From assembly GCF_002968295.1 (NCBI RefSeq), contig NZ_CP134399.1:372001-436000 (forward strand): a DNA stretch of 64,000 nt. Reading direction: 5' to 3'. The stretch's first letter is position 1. Every line of letters starts with the position of its first letter. Of the stretch, positions 27,664 through 35,523 are shown piece after piece. The position numbers were made by a program, and so were the translations under genes. The notes beneath the pieces were generated by a model that did not search any database, was not told where the DNA came from, and saw only the letters and a list, made by a program, of their open reading frames with translations. This stretch comes from Mycobacterium sp. ITM-2016-00317. Its GTDB lineage: Bacteria > Actinomycetota > Actinomycetes > Mycobacteriales > Mycobacteriaceae.

Positions 27664-28454
27664 CCACGCAGAGCGCACGTCCGGGACGCCTCACCGGGAA
27701 GGCCGCTGTCGTCACCGGCGCCACCAGCGGTCTCGGGCTGGCCGTCGCACAGGCGATGGCGGCCGAAGGAGCCTCGGTGGTCGCCGTCGGGCGCAACGCC
27801 GACCGCGGGTACGAGGTCGTGGAGTCGATGGCGATGGCCGGCCACAATGCGCTCTTCGTCCGCGCTGATGTGGCTGTCGAGGCGGATATCGCTCGGGCGA
27901 TCCGGGTGTGCCGGTCCGAATTCGGCTCGCTGGACATCATGCACAACAATGCCGCGTTTTTCGTGACAGCCGAACTGCATCAGACGACGGCCGAGGATTG
28001 GGACCGCTCGTTGCGGACCAACTTGAGTTCGGTGTTCTGGGGAAGCAAGCACGCGGTGTCGGCAATGCGCGAGCAGGGCCGTGGTGGATCGATCATCAAC
28101 ACCGCGTCGGTGGCCGCGTTCACCGCGACCGCCGACACCGCAGCGTACGTTGCGACCAAGTCCGGAGTCATGGGGCTCACCCGGGCGATCGCCCTCGCCT
28201 ACGCCGCCGACGGAATCCGGTGCAATGCGCTGTGTCCCGGCGACTTCGAGTCACCGATGTTCGATGCCTTCCTGGCAAGCGCGAGCGATCCCGCTGTCGC
28301 TCGGAAAGAGTTCGAGGCGCTGTACCCGACGAAGCGCATCCTCAAGCCCGGCGATGTGGCCAACGCCGCGGTCTTCCTTGCCTCCGACGAATCGACCGGC
28401 GTGAACGGGACTTCGCTGGTGGTCGACGACGGACTGCTGGCGAAAACCTACTGA
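27660..28454 (+). CDS. Short-chain dehydrogenase/reductase, apparently with a CTG start
   Basis: 264 residues of a classical SDR: VVTGATSGLGLAVAQAM nucleotide loop, HNNAAFF (NNAG equivalent), catalytic Ser in NTASVAAF, and YVATKSGVMGLTRA with the YxxxK pair. The nucleotide loop starts before any ATG, GTG or TTG in this frame, and the only sensible start is CTG 27660, which follows GGGAG by seven bases and overlaps the Rieske stop (CTGA). It may therefore once have been coupled to the Rieske gene. It probably oxidises or reduces a carbonyl/alcohol intermediate. Confidence 0.82.
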   Translation: MTTQSARPGRLTGKAAVVTGATSGLGLAVAQAMAAEGASVVAVGRNADRGYEVVESMAMAGHNALFVRADVAVEADIARAIRVCRSEFGSLDIMHNNAAFFVTAELHQTTAEDWDRSLRTNLSSVFWGSKHAVSAMREQGRGGSIINTASVAAFTATADTAAYVATKSGVMGLTRAIALAYAADGIRCNALCPGDFESPMFDAFLASASDPAVARKEFEALYPTKRILKPGDVANAAVFLASDESTGVNGTSLVVDDGLLAKTY

Positions 28455-28477
28455 TCCCGATCACATGGTCTGCAGCT

Positions 28478-28903
28478 CTACTCCTTGCTGTAATCGGCCG
28501 AGTTCCACACCGCGGGACGCATCGTGATCAACACGGCCTTGTCGGTGTAGTTGGCGTCCAGGTACTCCGGCATCTCCTCATCGGAGACGTAGCGGCGGAC
28601 GATGGGCAGCACTCCCTCGCGAGGAATGTCCTCCCGGATCGACGCGGGACCGCCGACGGAGACGTAGCGGTACGGTGTGGTCTCCTCCTGCACCGCGAGG
28701 GAGAAGCGACCGGCGGTGCGGATGAGCCGCTCCTTCATCGATCCCAGCTCGGTCCAGATCTCGATATCGCCTGCCTCGTCGACGCGGTACCAGATGGGCA
28801 CGGTCAGCGGCGGCTTGTCCTCCCTCTCGACGGCGATTATCGCGACATGATTACCGGCCAGGAACTCTGTCCGTTCGGCTGCTGTCATCTTGAGATTCGT
28901 CAT
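28478..28903 (-). CDS. Pyridoxamine-phosphate-oxidase-like FMN/F420 split-barrel protein
   Basis: 141 residues, single split beta-barrel (HVAIIAVEREDKPPLTVPIWYRVD, then YRYVSVGGPASI). AGGAG precedes ATG 28903. Family members bind FMN or F420 and reduce or protect reactive molecules. It is the last gene of the four-gene minus-strand operon, 32 bases after the enolase-like gene. No substrate can be named. Confidence 0.85.
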   Translation of the reverse strand: MTNLKMTAAERTEFLAGNHVAIIAVEREDKPPLTVPIWYRVDEAGDIEIWTELGSMKERLIRTAGRFSLAVQEETTPYRYVSVGGPASIREDIPREGVLPIVRRYVSDEEMPEYLDANYTDKAVLITMRPAVWNSADYSKE

Positions 28904-28935
28904 GGTCACTCCTGTTCGTTGGGGTAGCGGCGGGG

Positions 28936-30213
28936 CTAGAACTTGACGATGCCCGGTACGTCGGCGAGCACACACCCGGGTGTCGAGTCGGCCACCCGCA
29001 GCAGGAAGTTGAGCTTCTCGATGCGCTCGCCCGAGCGCGGTGCGCCGTTCTTCTGAAACGGCACAGACAGACCCACCGACAGGTCCATCACCACATCGTC
29101 GATGACACCACCGGAGCGTCCGGACGGAATGGTGAAGAGATCGTGGTCGACCGCGTAGCGATAGCAGTCGAGCGCTTCGGTGATCGTGCCGACCTGGTTG
29201 GGCTTCAGGATGAAACCGCCTACCGCGGAGGATTCCACCGCGCGCTGCAGTCGATCCCGGTTGGTGACGACCAGGTCGTCCCCCAGGATGATCGACTTCT
29301 CGATTCGCGCGACGGCGTTCGGGTATCCGTCCCAGTCGTCCTCGTCGAGCAGATCCTCGATGAAGACGAACGGAAACTCGTCGCTGAGCAGGCGGGCGTA
29401 GTCGATCAGATCGTCGGAGGTGACGCGTTCGCCGTTGAGTTCGTAGGTGCCGGTGGCAGCGTCGAACATCTCGCTGGATGCACAGTCCAGCGCGAAAGCC
29501 ATCGTGTCAGCCACGCCGGCGCGCTCCACCGCGGTCGTCAACAGCTTCAACACTTCCCGCGGGTCCGAGGACGGGCTGGCGAAACCGTAGGAAGACGCCA
29601 CCTGTGGTTTGCGTCCCAGATACTCGGTGAGTACCTCTTCGAGCGCACCGAACAGTCTCACGCTCTTCTCGACGGCATCCTGAATCGAGGAAGCCTTGTA
29701 GGGCATGACGATGAACTCGTTGAACGGTTGTACGACACTGCCATACCGTCCGCCGTTGATCATGTTGAAGCTCGGTACGGGGACCTGGCTGACGGGCCCG
29801 GGGCCGAAGTGCTCGGCGATCCACGAGTAGGTGGGCACACCGGCAGCGGCGGCCGTCGCCCGCAGCAGGGCGATGGAGGTCGAGTAGATCGCGTTACCAC
29901 CGAGGCGGCTCTTGTTGGGCGTGCCGTCGAGGTCGATCATGAGCCGGTCGTTGGCTTCGAGGTCCAGTTGCGTGCCGACCAGGGCCGGAGCGATCTCATT
30001 GTTGACCGCGTGAACTGCCCGGTGAACGCTCAGACCGTTGTACTCGGCGGGGTCGCCGTCGCGCAGGATGAATGCCTCATGAGCGCCGACGGAACTACCC
30101 GTCGGCGCGGCGCCCCGGCCGACGTACCCGTCGGCCGTCGTGATCTCGACTTCGACCAATGGTCTTGTTTTGCAGTCGAGTAGCTGGCGTGCGGTCACTG
30201 ATGTGATCTTCAT
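28936..30213 (-). CDS. Enolase-like protein lacking several catalytic residues
   Basis: 425 residues, enolase in length and fold. Metal ligands are retained: Asp243 (ALDCASSEMF), Glu286 (FIEDLLDEDDWDGY) and Asp312 (LGDDLVVTN). The catalytic base Lys337 (LKPNQVGTITEA) and Lys388 (FQKNGAPRSGER) are also kept. But the general acid Glu211 of yeast enolase (GDEGGFAP) falls on Ser208 in VASSYGFAS, His159 is Tyr157 (INGGRYG), and His373 of SHRSGE is Gly365 in SGRSGG. The opening DSRGNPT is DCKTRPL. It is therefore a paralogue that probably carries out proton abstraction on another substrate, not the housekeeping enolase. It is 22 bases after the glycerate-kinase-like gene in a four-gene operon. Confidence 0.92.
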   Translation of the reverse strand: MKITSVTARQLLDCKTRPLVEVEITTADGYVGRGAAPTGSSVGAHEAFILRDGDPAEYNGLSVHRAVHAVNNEIAPALVGTQLDLEANDRLMIDLDGTPNKSRLGGNAIYSTSIALLRATAAAAGVPTYSWIAEHFGPGPVSQVPVPSFNMINGGRYGSVVQPFNEFIVMPYKASSIQDAVEKSVRLFGALEEVLTEYLGRKPQVASSYGFASPSSDPREVLKLLTTAVERAGVADTMAFALDCASSEMFDAATGTYELNGERVTSDDLIDYARLLSDEFPFVFIEDLLDEDDWDGYPNAVARIEKSIILGDDLVVTNRDRLQRAVESSAVGGFILKPNQVGTITEALDCYRYAVDHDLFTIPSGRSGGVIDDVVMDLSVGLSVPFQKNGAPRSGERIEKLNFLLRVADSTPGCVLADVPGIVKF

Positions 30214-30235
30214 GTCGTCTTTCGATTCGGTGGTG

Positions 30236-31639
30236 TCAAGCCGGTCGCGCGGGGATGTAGAGAATGTTCAGGTCGCACAGGTTCGTCCCGGTGTTGCCGG
30301 TGTAGACGGCATCCCCGATGGCCGACAGTGCTTCGTGGGTGGCGTGGGTACGCAGTGCCTCGTGCAGGTTCACGCCGCACTGGTCGGCTCGGGCCAGGCT
30401 GGTCGAATCGCACAATCCGCCGGCGGCTGTGGTGGTCCCGTCGGTGCCCTCTGAGTCGAGAGAGATCATCGCTGCGCCATGAGTTTTTGCCGCAGTCAGC
30501 GCGAATGCAGTGACCAGTTCATGACCCGGCCCGCCATGGCCACCGATGATGCTGCTGTCCGGGATGTGAGTGGTGGTCTCACCGGCAGCGACCAGCACGC
30601 ACGGCGGTGCGATGGGGTTTCCGCTGGCTTGGGCTTCGCGTGCGATGGAAGCGAAGAACATCCCGGCGTCGCTGCTCTCACCTTCCAGGAAGGAGCTCAC
30701 GATCATTGCCGGCAGGCCCATCTGTTCGGCGGCTTCCTTGGCATAGAGGCAGGAGTCGGGAAGGGTATTGAGTAGGAAATAGGTGTTGTCCGGGAAAGCC
30801 TTCGGTGTCTCGCCCTCCTCGCCCACCGACTCGAGATAATCGACGATCGACCGGGGAAGTCGGTCGGCGAGGTCGTAGTTTGCGATGACGGCCCGCGCGT
30901 CGGCGAGGGTGGTCTTGTCCGGGCCGATCGGTGTGGACGCATAGTCGGCGTACGGACGGGTGATGTCCCCGGACGGCGGATTGCCCACCGCGTCGGAGAT
31001 GCCGAAGCCGATCAGTTCGGCACCGGACCTGCCGATGCGCTGTGCGAGGCGGCCACCGTTGGTTTGAGAGATGTGCCTGCGGATGGCGTTGATCTCGTAG
31101 ATTCCTGCGCCGCTCTTGAGGAGAACGTCGGTGGCGTCCATCTCGTCTTGAAGCGTGATTCCCTCGATGGGACAGCTCATCAGCGCTGACGAGCCGCCGG
31201 AGATGACGGCGATGAACAGGTCCTCGGGACCCGCTTGGTCAGCGAGTGACAGGATTTCCAACGCGGCCCGATGGCCGGCCTCGTCCGGAATCGGATGCCC
31301 TCCGACGTGGACCTCGGTGCGATGGAACCGGTCGGTCTCCTCTGCGATCTTGACGATCGCGATGCCGCGGGTGATGCGGTCGCCGAGGATCTCGTCGATG
31401 GCCATCGCCATGTGGTTGCACGCCTTGCCGGCGCCGACCAGATAGACGTTGCGTTTGGTCGACAGGTCCCACGTGCGGGTGCCGATGGTGAGGATGTCGC
31501 CATCGAGGCGGGTGATCGCCTTGATCCGGTGGTAGGCGTCCAACCGGGTCAGCACCCGATCGGCGATGGCAAGCACGACTGACCGAGATTCGCTGTCTCC
31601 CAGTCGAACGAGGTCGTCGTAGTTCTTGATCTTGTTCAC
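30236..31639 (-). CDS. Glycerate-2-kinase-like protein (DUF4147/MOFRL, GK-II family)
   Basis: 467 residues with the full GK-II layout: VGAGKACNHMA near 70, GGHPIPDEAG, ISGGSSALMSCP, VLVAAGETTTHI, and the MOFRL C-terminus SEGTDGTTTAAGG and TGNTGTNLCDL. Family members phosphorylate D-glycerate at C2 with ATP. GTG 31639 is the start. In this operon it precedes an enolase-like gene, which suggests glycerate to 2-phosphoglycerate and onward. Since that enolase is altered, a glycerate analogue may be the true substrate (inference). Confidence 0.9.
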   Translation of the reverse strand: MNKIKNYDDLVRLGDSESRSVVLAIADRVLTRLDAYHRIKAITRLDGDILTIGTRTWDLSTKRNVYLVGAGKACNHMAMAIDEILGDRITRGIAIVKIAEETDRFHRTEVHVGGHPIPDEAGHRAALEILSLADQAGPEDLFIAVISGGSSALMSCPIEGITLQDEMDATDVLLKSGAGIYEINAIRRHISQTNGGRLAQRIGRSGAELIGFGISDAVGNPPSGDITRPYADYASTPIGPDKTTLADARAVIANYDLADRLPRSIVDYLESVGEEGETPKAFPDNTYFLLNTLPDSCLYAKEAAEQMGLPAMIVSSFLEGESSDAGMFFASIAREAQASGNPIAPPCVLVAAGETTTHIPDSSIIGGHGGPGHELVTAFALTAAKTHGAAMISLDSEGTDGTTTAAGGLCDSTSLARADQCGVNLHEALRTHATHEALSAIGDAVYTGNTGTNLCDLNILYIPARPA

Positions 31640-31666
31640 TTCTGGTCTCCGAGGGATGAGTCGTGG

Positions 31667-32788
31667 CTATTCCGCGTACGGTGTGTCCCACAACGCAAGA
31701 TGGGTGCCGAGCCCCTTGTCCTGGGCTGTGCGGTAGATCTCGTAGCCCCACGCGAGGTCGAATACGGACATCCCGCAGGCGACGAAGACGGTGCGTCGGT
31801 GACCGTCGTCATCGCGCTCGGCGGCTGTCTGCAATAAGGATCCGAGGTCGGTGAAGTCCTTGAGCGCCGGCAACTTTCCGTCATCGATGAGGCGATAGAG
31901 CGGGCCGCCGATGACGCCGTCATACGCGGCCTGCTTGTCGAGGGAGGCAACGGCCTCGTCCACGTAGGCCTCGTGCAAGGCCACGTGATCGAGCACCACA
32001 CGGTTCTCCAGCCAGAATGCGTCATCTGCAGAGATCGGGCCGGAGATCAGGACTGTTGCGTCAGGGTGGAGCCAGTCATTCTGCACAACAAGAGGTTTCA
32101 CGCGCGAAGCGGCGACAGTGACGACTTCGGCCCCGGCCAGGGCCCTCTGCAGGTCGTTCTCGACGACTGCGTCGACGCCCAGCGTCTGGCGGGCCCAGTC
32201 GGCCAGTTTCTCGGCAGCCGCCTCGAAGATGTCGTAGAGGTACACCCGCTTGAGGTTCGGTAGCTGACTGGCGATCGCCTTGAGGCAGGCCTTGTTGATC
32301 GGGCCGCAGCCGAGCACGGCCACCGAACCCGCAGTGGGGCTCGCCAGATGCCGTGCTGCAACTGCTGGGACGGCCCCGGTTCGAGCGGAACTCAGCAGGT
32401 TCGCCGACATCAGGCACAGCGGCTCGCCGGTCTCCTTGTCATTGAGCATCAGCGTCAGGACGGATCGCGGCAGTCCTTTGGCGGTGTTGGCGTGGTTGGA
32501 GCCGTACCACTTGTTGCCACAGATATCGAACCGTCCGCCCAGGTAACCGGGCATGGCGACGAAGCGGCGGTCCGGTCCTGCGAGGGGCATGTTCGGGAAG
32601 GGGCTGGACTTCGGGAAGGCGACGCCGAGGCCGTGGCTGTTGTGACTGGGTCCGCCCATCAGGTAGTCGCCTTGTGCGAGCAGTCCGAACACCTCTTCGC
32701 ACACGTCGACGCAGCGTGTGGCGTCGAGTACCCCGGCATCGATGCAGTCCGGTTCGGACAGGAAGAGGAACTCTGTGCGTGAACTCAC
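31667..32788 (-). CDS. Ornithine cyclodeaminase/mu-crystallin family dehydrogenase
   Basis: 373 residues, first gene of the four-gene operon. GTG 32788 follows AGGAG. The substrate-binding KWYGSN lysine, the SARTGA arginine and the NAD loop VLGCGPINKACLKAI are conserved. The family includes ornithine cyclodeaminase, ketimine reductases and amino-acid dehydrogenases, all working on alpha-amino or imino acids. It is longer than typical OCD (~330), with an N-terminal insert HNSHGLGVAFPKSSPFPNM. The combination with kinase and enolase-like enzymes suggests conversion of an amino acid into a phosphorylatable hydroxy acid. This is inference. Confidence 0.87.
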   Translation of the reverse strand: MSSRTEFLFLSEPDCIDAGVLDATRCVDVCEEVFGLLAQGDYLMGGPSHNSHGLGVAFPKSSPFPNMPLAGPDRRFVAMPGYLGGRFDICGNKWYGSNHANTAKGLPRSVLTLMLNDKETGEPLCLMSANLLSSARTGAVPAVAARHLASPTAGSVAVLGCGPINKACLKAIASQLPNLKRVYLYDIFEAAAEKLADWARQTLGVDAVVENDLQRALAGAEVVTVAASRVKPLVVQNDWLHPDATVLISGPISADDAFWLENRVVLDHVALHEAYVDEAVASLDKQAAYDGVIGGPLYRLIDDGKLPALKDFTDLGSLLQTAAERDDDGHRRTVFVACGMSVFDLAWGYEIYRTAQDKGLGTHLALWDTPYAE

Positions 32789-32894
32789 GGGGGACTCCTG
32801 CGAAAGGGCACGTGGCCGGAAAGGGTTGGTGGGTCGAGAATTTCGTGGCGGAGGAAGAGCCTCGGACTCGACACTGCTTACCTTGGCACCCGAT

Positions 32895-32930
32895 GACCGA
32901 TCGGTCTAGCGATAGATTCCGGCCTATAAT
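32895..32930 (+). promoter_or_regulatory. LysR operator palindrome and promoter
   Basis: A perfect 12-bp palindrome GACCGATCGGTC (32895-32906) lies 18 bases before a consensus -10 box TATAAT (32925-32930), 30 bases ahead of the LysR GTG. The palindrome overlaps the expected -35 position, a layout that suits autorepression and control of the divergent operon. Confidence 0.55.
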
Positions 32931-32960
32931 CATCGAGAAAAGCGAACGATTGGAGCTGCA

Positions 32961-33917
32961 GTGCTGAATGTGCACCGAATGCGCCTTCTGGTTGAACTCA
33001 GCCGGCGTGGCACCTTGGCGCGGGTGGCGCAGGCGTTGTCATTCAGTACCTCGACGGTCAGTCAACAATTGAGCCAACTGGAGAAGGAGGCGGGCGTACG
33101 GCTCATCGAGCCTGTGGGCCGAGGAGTGCGGTTGACGTCTGCCGGCGAAATCCTGGTCGAGCACGCCGAAGTGATCCTCCGCCAGATCGACCGGGCCGAG
33201 GCGGCGTTGGCGGCCGCCCGATCGGAGATCGTCGGCGTCGCCAAAGTGGCCACCTTCCAGACAGCCGCGATCTCGCTGCTTCCCGACGTGTTGCACGTCA
33301 TGAGTGAGCGTCATCCCGGGCTCACGATCTATCTTTCCGAGATCCAGCCTGATTCCGGCACTGCGGCACTGCTGGCCCGTGAGTTCGACCTGGTGCTCGG
33401 CGAGCAGTACCCAGGCCACGTGTCGCCGGCACCCGCCGGTATCGACCGGCGCCCGCTGCTCAGCGATGCTTTGCGTCTCTACGTCAGCCCGCGGCTGCGA
33501 GGAGATGCGAAGCGGTTGGAGTTGGCGCAGTTCGCGGATCTACCTTGGGTGTTGGAGCCGAAGGGGAAGCCGGCACGCATATGGGCAGAATCCGCCTGCA
33601 AAGCAGCAGGATTCGAGCCGAATGTGCGTTTCGAGTCGGCTGACCTGCTGGTACACGCGAGATTGGCGGAGACCGGCCATGCGGTTGCCGTTCTGCCGGA
33701 TCTCGTCTGGGAGACACGTCGGCCGGGCGCGGAACTCATCGATCTGCCGAGCCTGCCAGAGCGTCAGGTGTACACCGCGGTGCGTACGGGTGCGGAGACT
33801 CGCCCGGTGCTGGTGGAGCTGCGGAGCGTGCTGGCGGCGGTCGGCACTCGGCAGATGGCGTCGCACACATCGACGGATGCGGATCGTGCAGCACCGCATC
33901 GTGCAAAACCACAATGA
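32961..33917 (+). CDS. LysR-family transcriptional regulator
   Basis: 318 residues from GTG 32961. The N-terminal winged HTH (RMRLLVELSRRGTLARVAQALSFSTSTVSQQLSQLE) and the substrate-binding domain (VGVAKVATFQTAAISLLPDV) are complete. It is divergent from the OCD-kinase-enolase operon across a 172-base gap that contains a palindrome and a -10 box, the standard arrangement for a regulator of that operon. The effector is probably the operon's substrate. Confidence 0.93.
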   Translation: MLNVHRMRLLVELSRRGTLARVAQALSFSTSTVSQQLSQLEKEAGVRLIEPVGRGVRLTSAGEILVEHAEVILRQIDRAEAALAAARSEIVGVAKVATFQTAAISLLPDVLHVMSERHPGLTIYLSEIQPDSGTAALLAREFDLVLGEQYPGHVSPAPAGIDRRPLLSDALRLYVSPRLRGDAKRLELAQFADLPWVLEPKGKPARIWAESACKAAGFEPNVRFESADLLVHARLAETGHAVAVLPDLVWETRRPGAELIDLPSLPERQVYTAVRTGAETRPVLVELRSVLAAVGTRQMASHTSTDADRAAPHRAKPQ

Positions 33918-34009
33918 AATGTCGCGATACCGGCCCCGAACTGGCCTGCCGGTGAACGGGCGATGGAGTCTGGCCCGTGGTTTTGGAGCCCGCACCCGGA
34001 CGGTCGGGC

Positions 34010-34056
34010 ACTTTACGTTCTGTCCGCTAGGGCGTGGGATGTACGTGACACTTCGC
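34010..34056 (+). promoter_or_regulatory. Bipartite 47-bp control element, copy 2
   Basis: Blocks ACTTTACGTTCTGTC (34010-34024) and GTACGTGACACTTCGC (34041-34056) with the same 16-base spacing as copy 1 at 13539. It lies 134 bases before the MFS start in the 272-base gap after the LysR gene. No other feature was seen in that gap. Confidence 0.7.
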
Positions 34057-34189
34057 CGATATGGCGTGTGTCTCAGCGCGCTGCACTCTTGTTCGGCACG
34101 GAGCGGAGTGCGTGAATCGGCTTGCCGACCAGCAGGGGATCGTGCACGAAGACTGACTCCGGTACAGATCCGACTCGCGGAGGAGCGAT

Positions 34190-35404
34190 ATGTCGGGTAG
34201 CAGGTGGGCCAATCTAGCCGTCGCCTATTTAGCGCTGGTCGGTGCGTTTCTTCCGTACATCGGGTGGAGTCCCGGTCTGTCCGATATCAGCGAGGAGCTG
34301 GGTCTCAGCTATTCGGAGGCGGGCAGTATTTCCTCGGTGACAGGTCTTGTCGCCGGTGTGACGATCCTGGTCGGCGGCGTGCTGGCTTCCAGGTGGGGTG
34401 CCAAGCAGATCATTCTGGCCGGTTTGGCGGCCGGCGTGGTAGGGCAGCTGGTCTTCGCGATGGCCGACGGGCTGGAGTTCGTGATGGCCGGCCGGGTTCT
34501 CGCAGGGCTCTCGGTCGGCTTCCTGTGGGTGGCCACCTACACGATGGCCGTCGACTGGTTCCGGGACAGTGGGCAAACCGGGCGCGCGGTGGGCATCATG
34601 ATGTCCGGCGACGGTGTGGGCGCCTTGTTGAGTCTGTTCGCGTTCTCTGCGGTGCTCGCGGCTTTCGGCTGGCGACTCGGGTTGGGCGTGCAGGCCGTGT
34701 TCATGCTCGTGGTGCTGGTCCTCGTTGCTGTGGTGTCGAAGAACGCACCTACTACCGGCGCGGACCTGGTTCGGGTCGGCGACCTGCCCGAGAGTCAGCA
34801 CCCGGCGCGGCCGGTGGAGCAGTCTGTGCGGGCCATCGCGAACCGTAACGTGCTCTCCGCCTTGATCTTCTGGGTCGGCGGTGTCGGCCTGTTCTCCGTC
34901 ATCGCCAGCTGGATGCCCGCCATCCTCATCGAGGATGCCGGGATGTCTGAATCGCTCGCCGGTTTCCTGACCTCGCTGTTCTCGATCGTCGGCATGGCCG
35001 CGGCCTTCGGGGCGCCGTTGCTCGCTGAGAAGCTGGGCAGCAAGAAGCCGGTGATTGTCGTGGCGGGTGTGCTGACAGCCGCTGCGTTGGCGACCATGAC
35101 GCTGTTCGTTTCCACCGGCAACTACGTCTTGGTGGCCATCTGTATGCCCCTGATCGGCTTGGGCGTTTACGCTGGTGAACCCTTGACTCTCGCCGCGGCG
35201 GTCGAGTCGGTCAGCGCCAAACACGCCGGCATCGTGAACGGCGTCATCATCGGTATCCCGTGGATCGTCAGTGGGTTTGCCTTTCCGTACATCCTCGGAA
35301 CCGTCAAGGATGCGACGGGCAGCTTCGTGCAGGGATTCGTGGCGCTCACCGTCACCACCGTGGTGCTGTGTGCACTTTCCCCGTTGTTCATCAAGAAATC
35401 CTGA
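34190..35404 (+). CDS. MFS transporter, paralogue of the one at 9495
   Basis: 404 residues with 12 predicted spans. GGAGGAG sits four bases before ATG 34190. The loop 2-3 signature is LASRWGAKQ. The two window MFS proteins share LGWxPxLxxISxxLxLSYxEA-type starts, the GFLxVxTYTxAVxWF segment and the C-terminal GxIKDATG-like VKDATGSF, so they arose by duplication. The shared 47-bp element places this transporter in the same regulon as the amine dehydrogenase, so it may import the pathway substrate. Confidence 0.92.
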   Translation: MSGSRWANLAVAYLALVGAFLPYIGWSPGLSDISEELGLSYSEAGSISSVTGLVAGVTILVGGVLASRWGAKQIILAGLAAGVVGQLVFAMADGLEFVMAGRVLAGLSVGFLWVATYTMAVDWFRDSGQTGRAVGIMMSGDGVGALLSLFAFSAVLAAFGWRLGLGVQAVFMLVVLVLVAVVSKNAPTTGADLVRVGDLPESQHPARPVEQSVRAIANRNVLSALIFWVGGVGLFSVIASWMPAILIEDAGMSESLAGFLTSLFSIVGMAAAFGAPLLAEKLGSKKPVIVVAGVLTAAALATMTLFVSTGNYVLVAICMPLIGLGVYAGEPLTLAAAVESVSAKHAGIVNGVIIGIPWIVSGFAFPYILGTVKDATGSFVQGFVALTVTTVVLCALSPLFIKKS

Positions 35405-35523
35405 ACGGCCGCTGTGGAGCACATGGAGGTATCGAATCGACAGCCGTGACCGAAGCTGCTGCCCGGAGGTATTTCTCAAGTCCGCGGTGCGGCAGTGCCG
35501 GTACTGCGGCGGCCTCATGGCGC

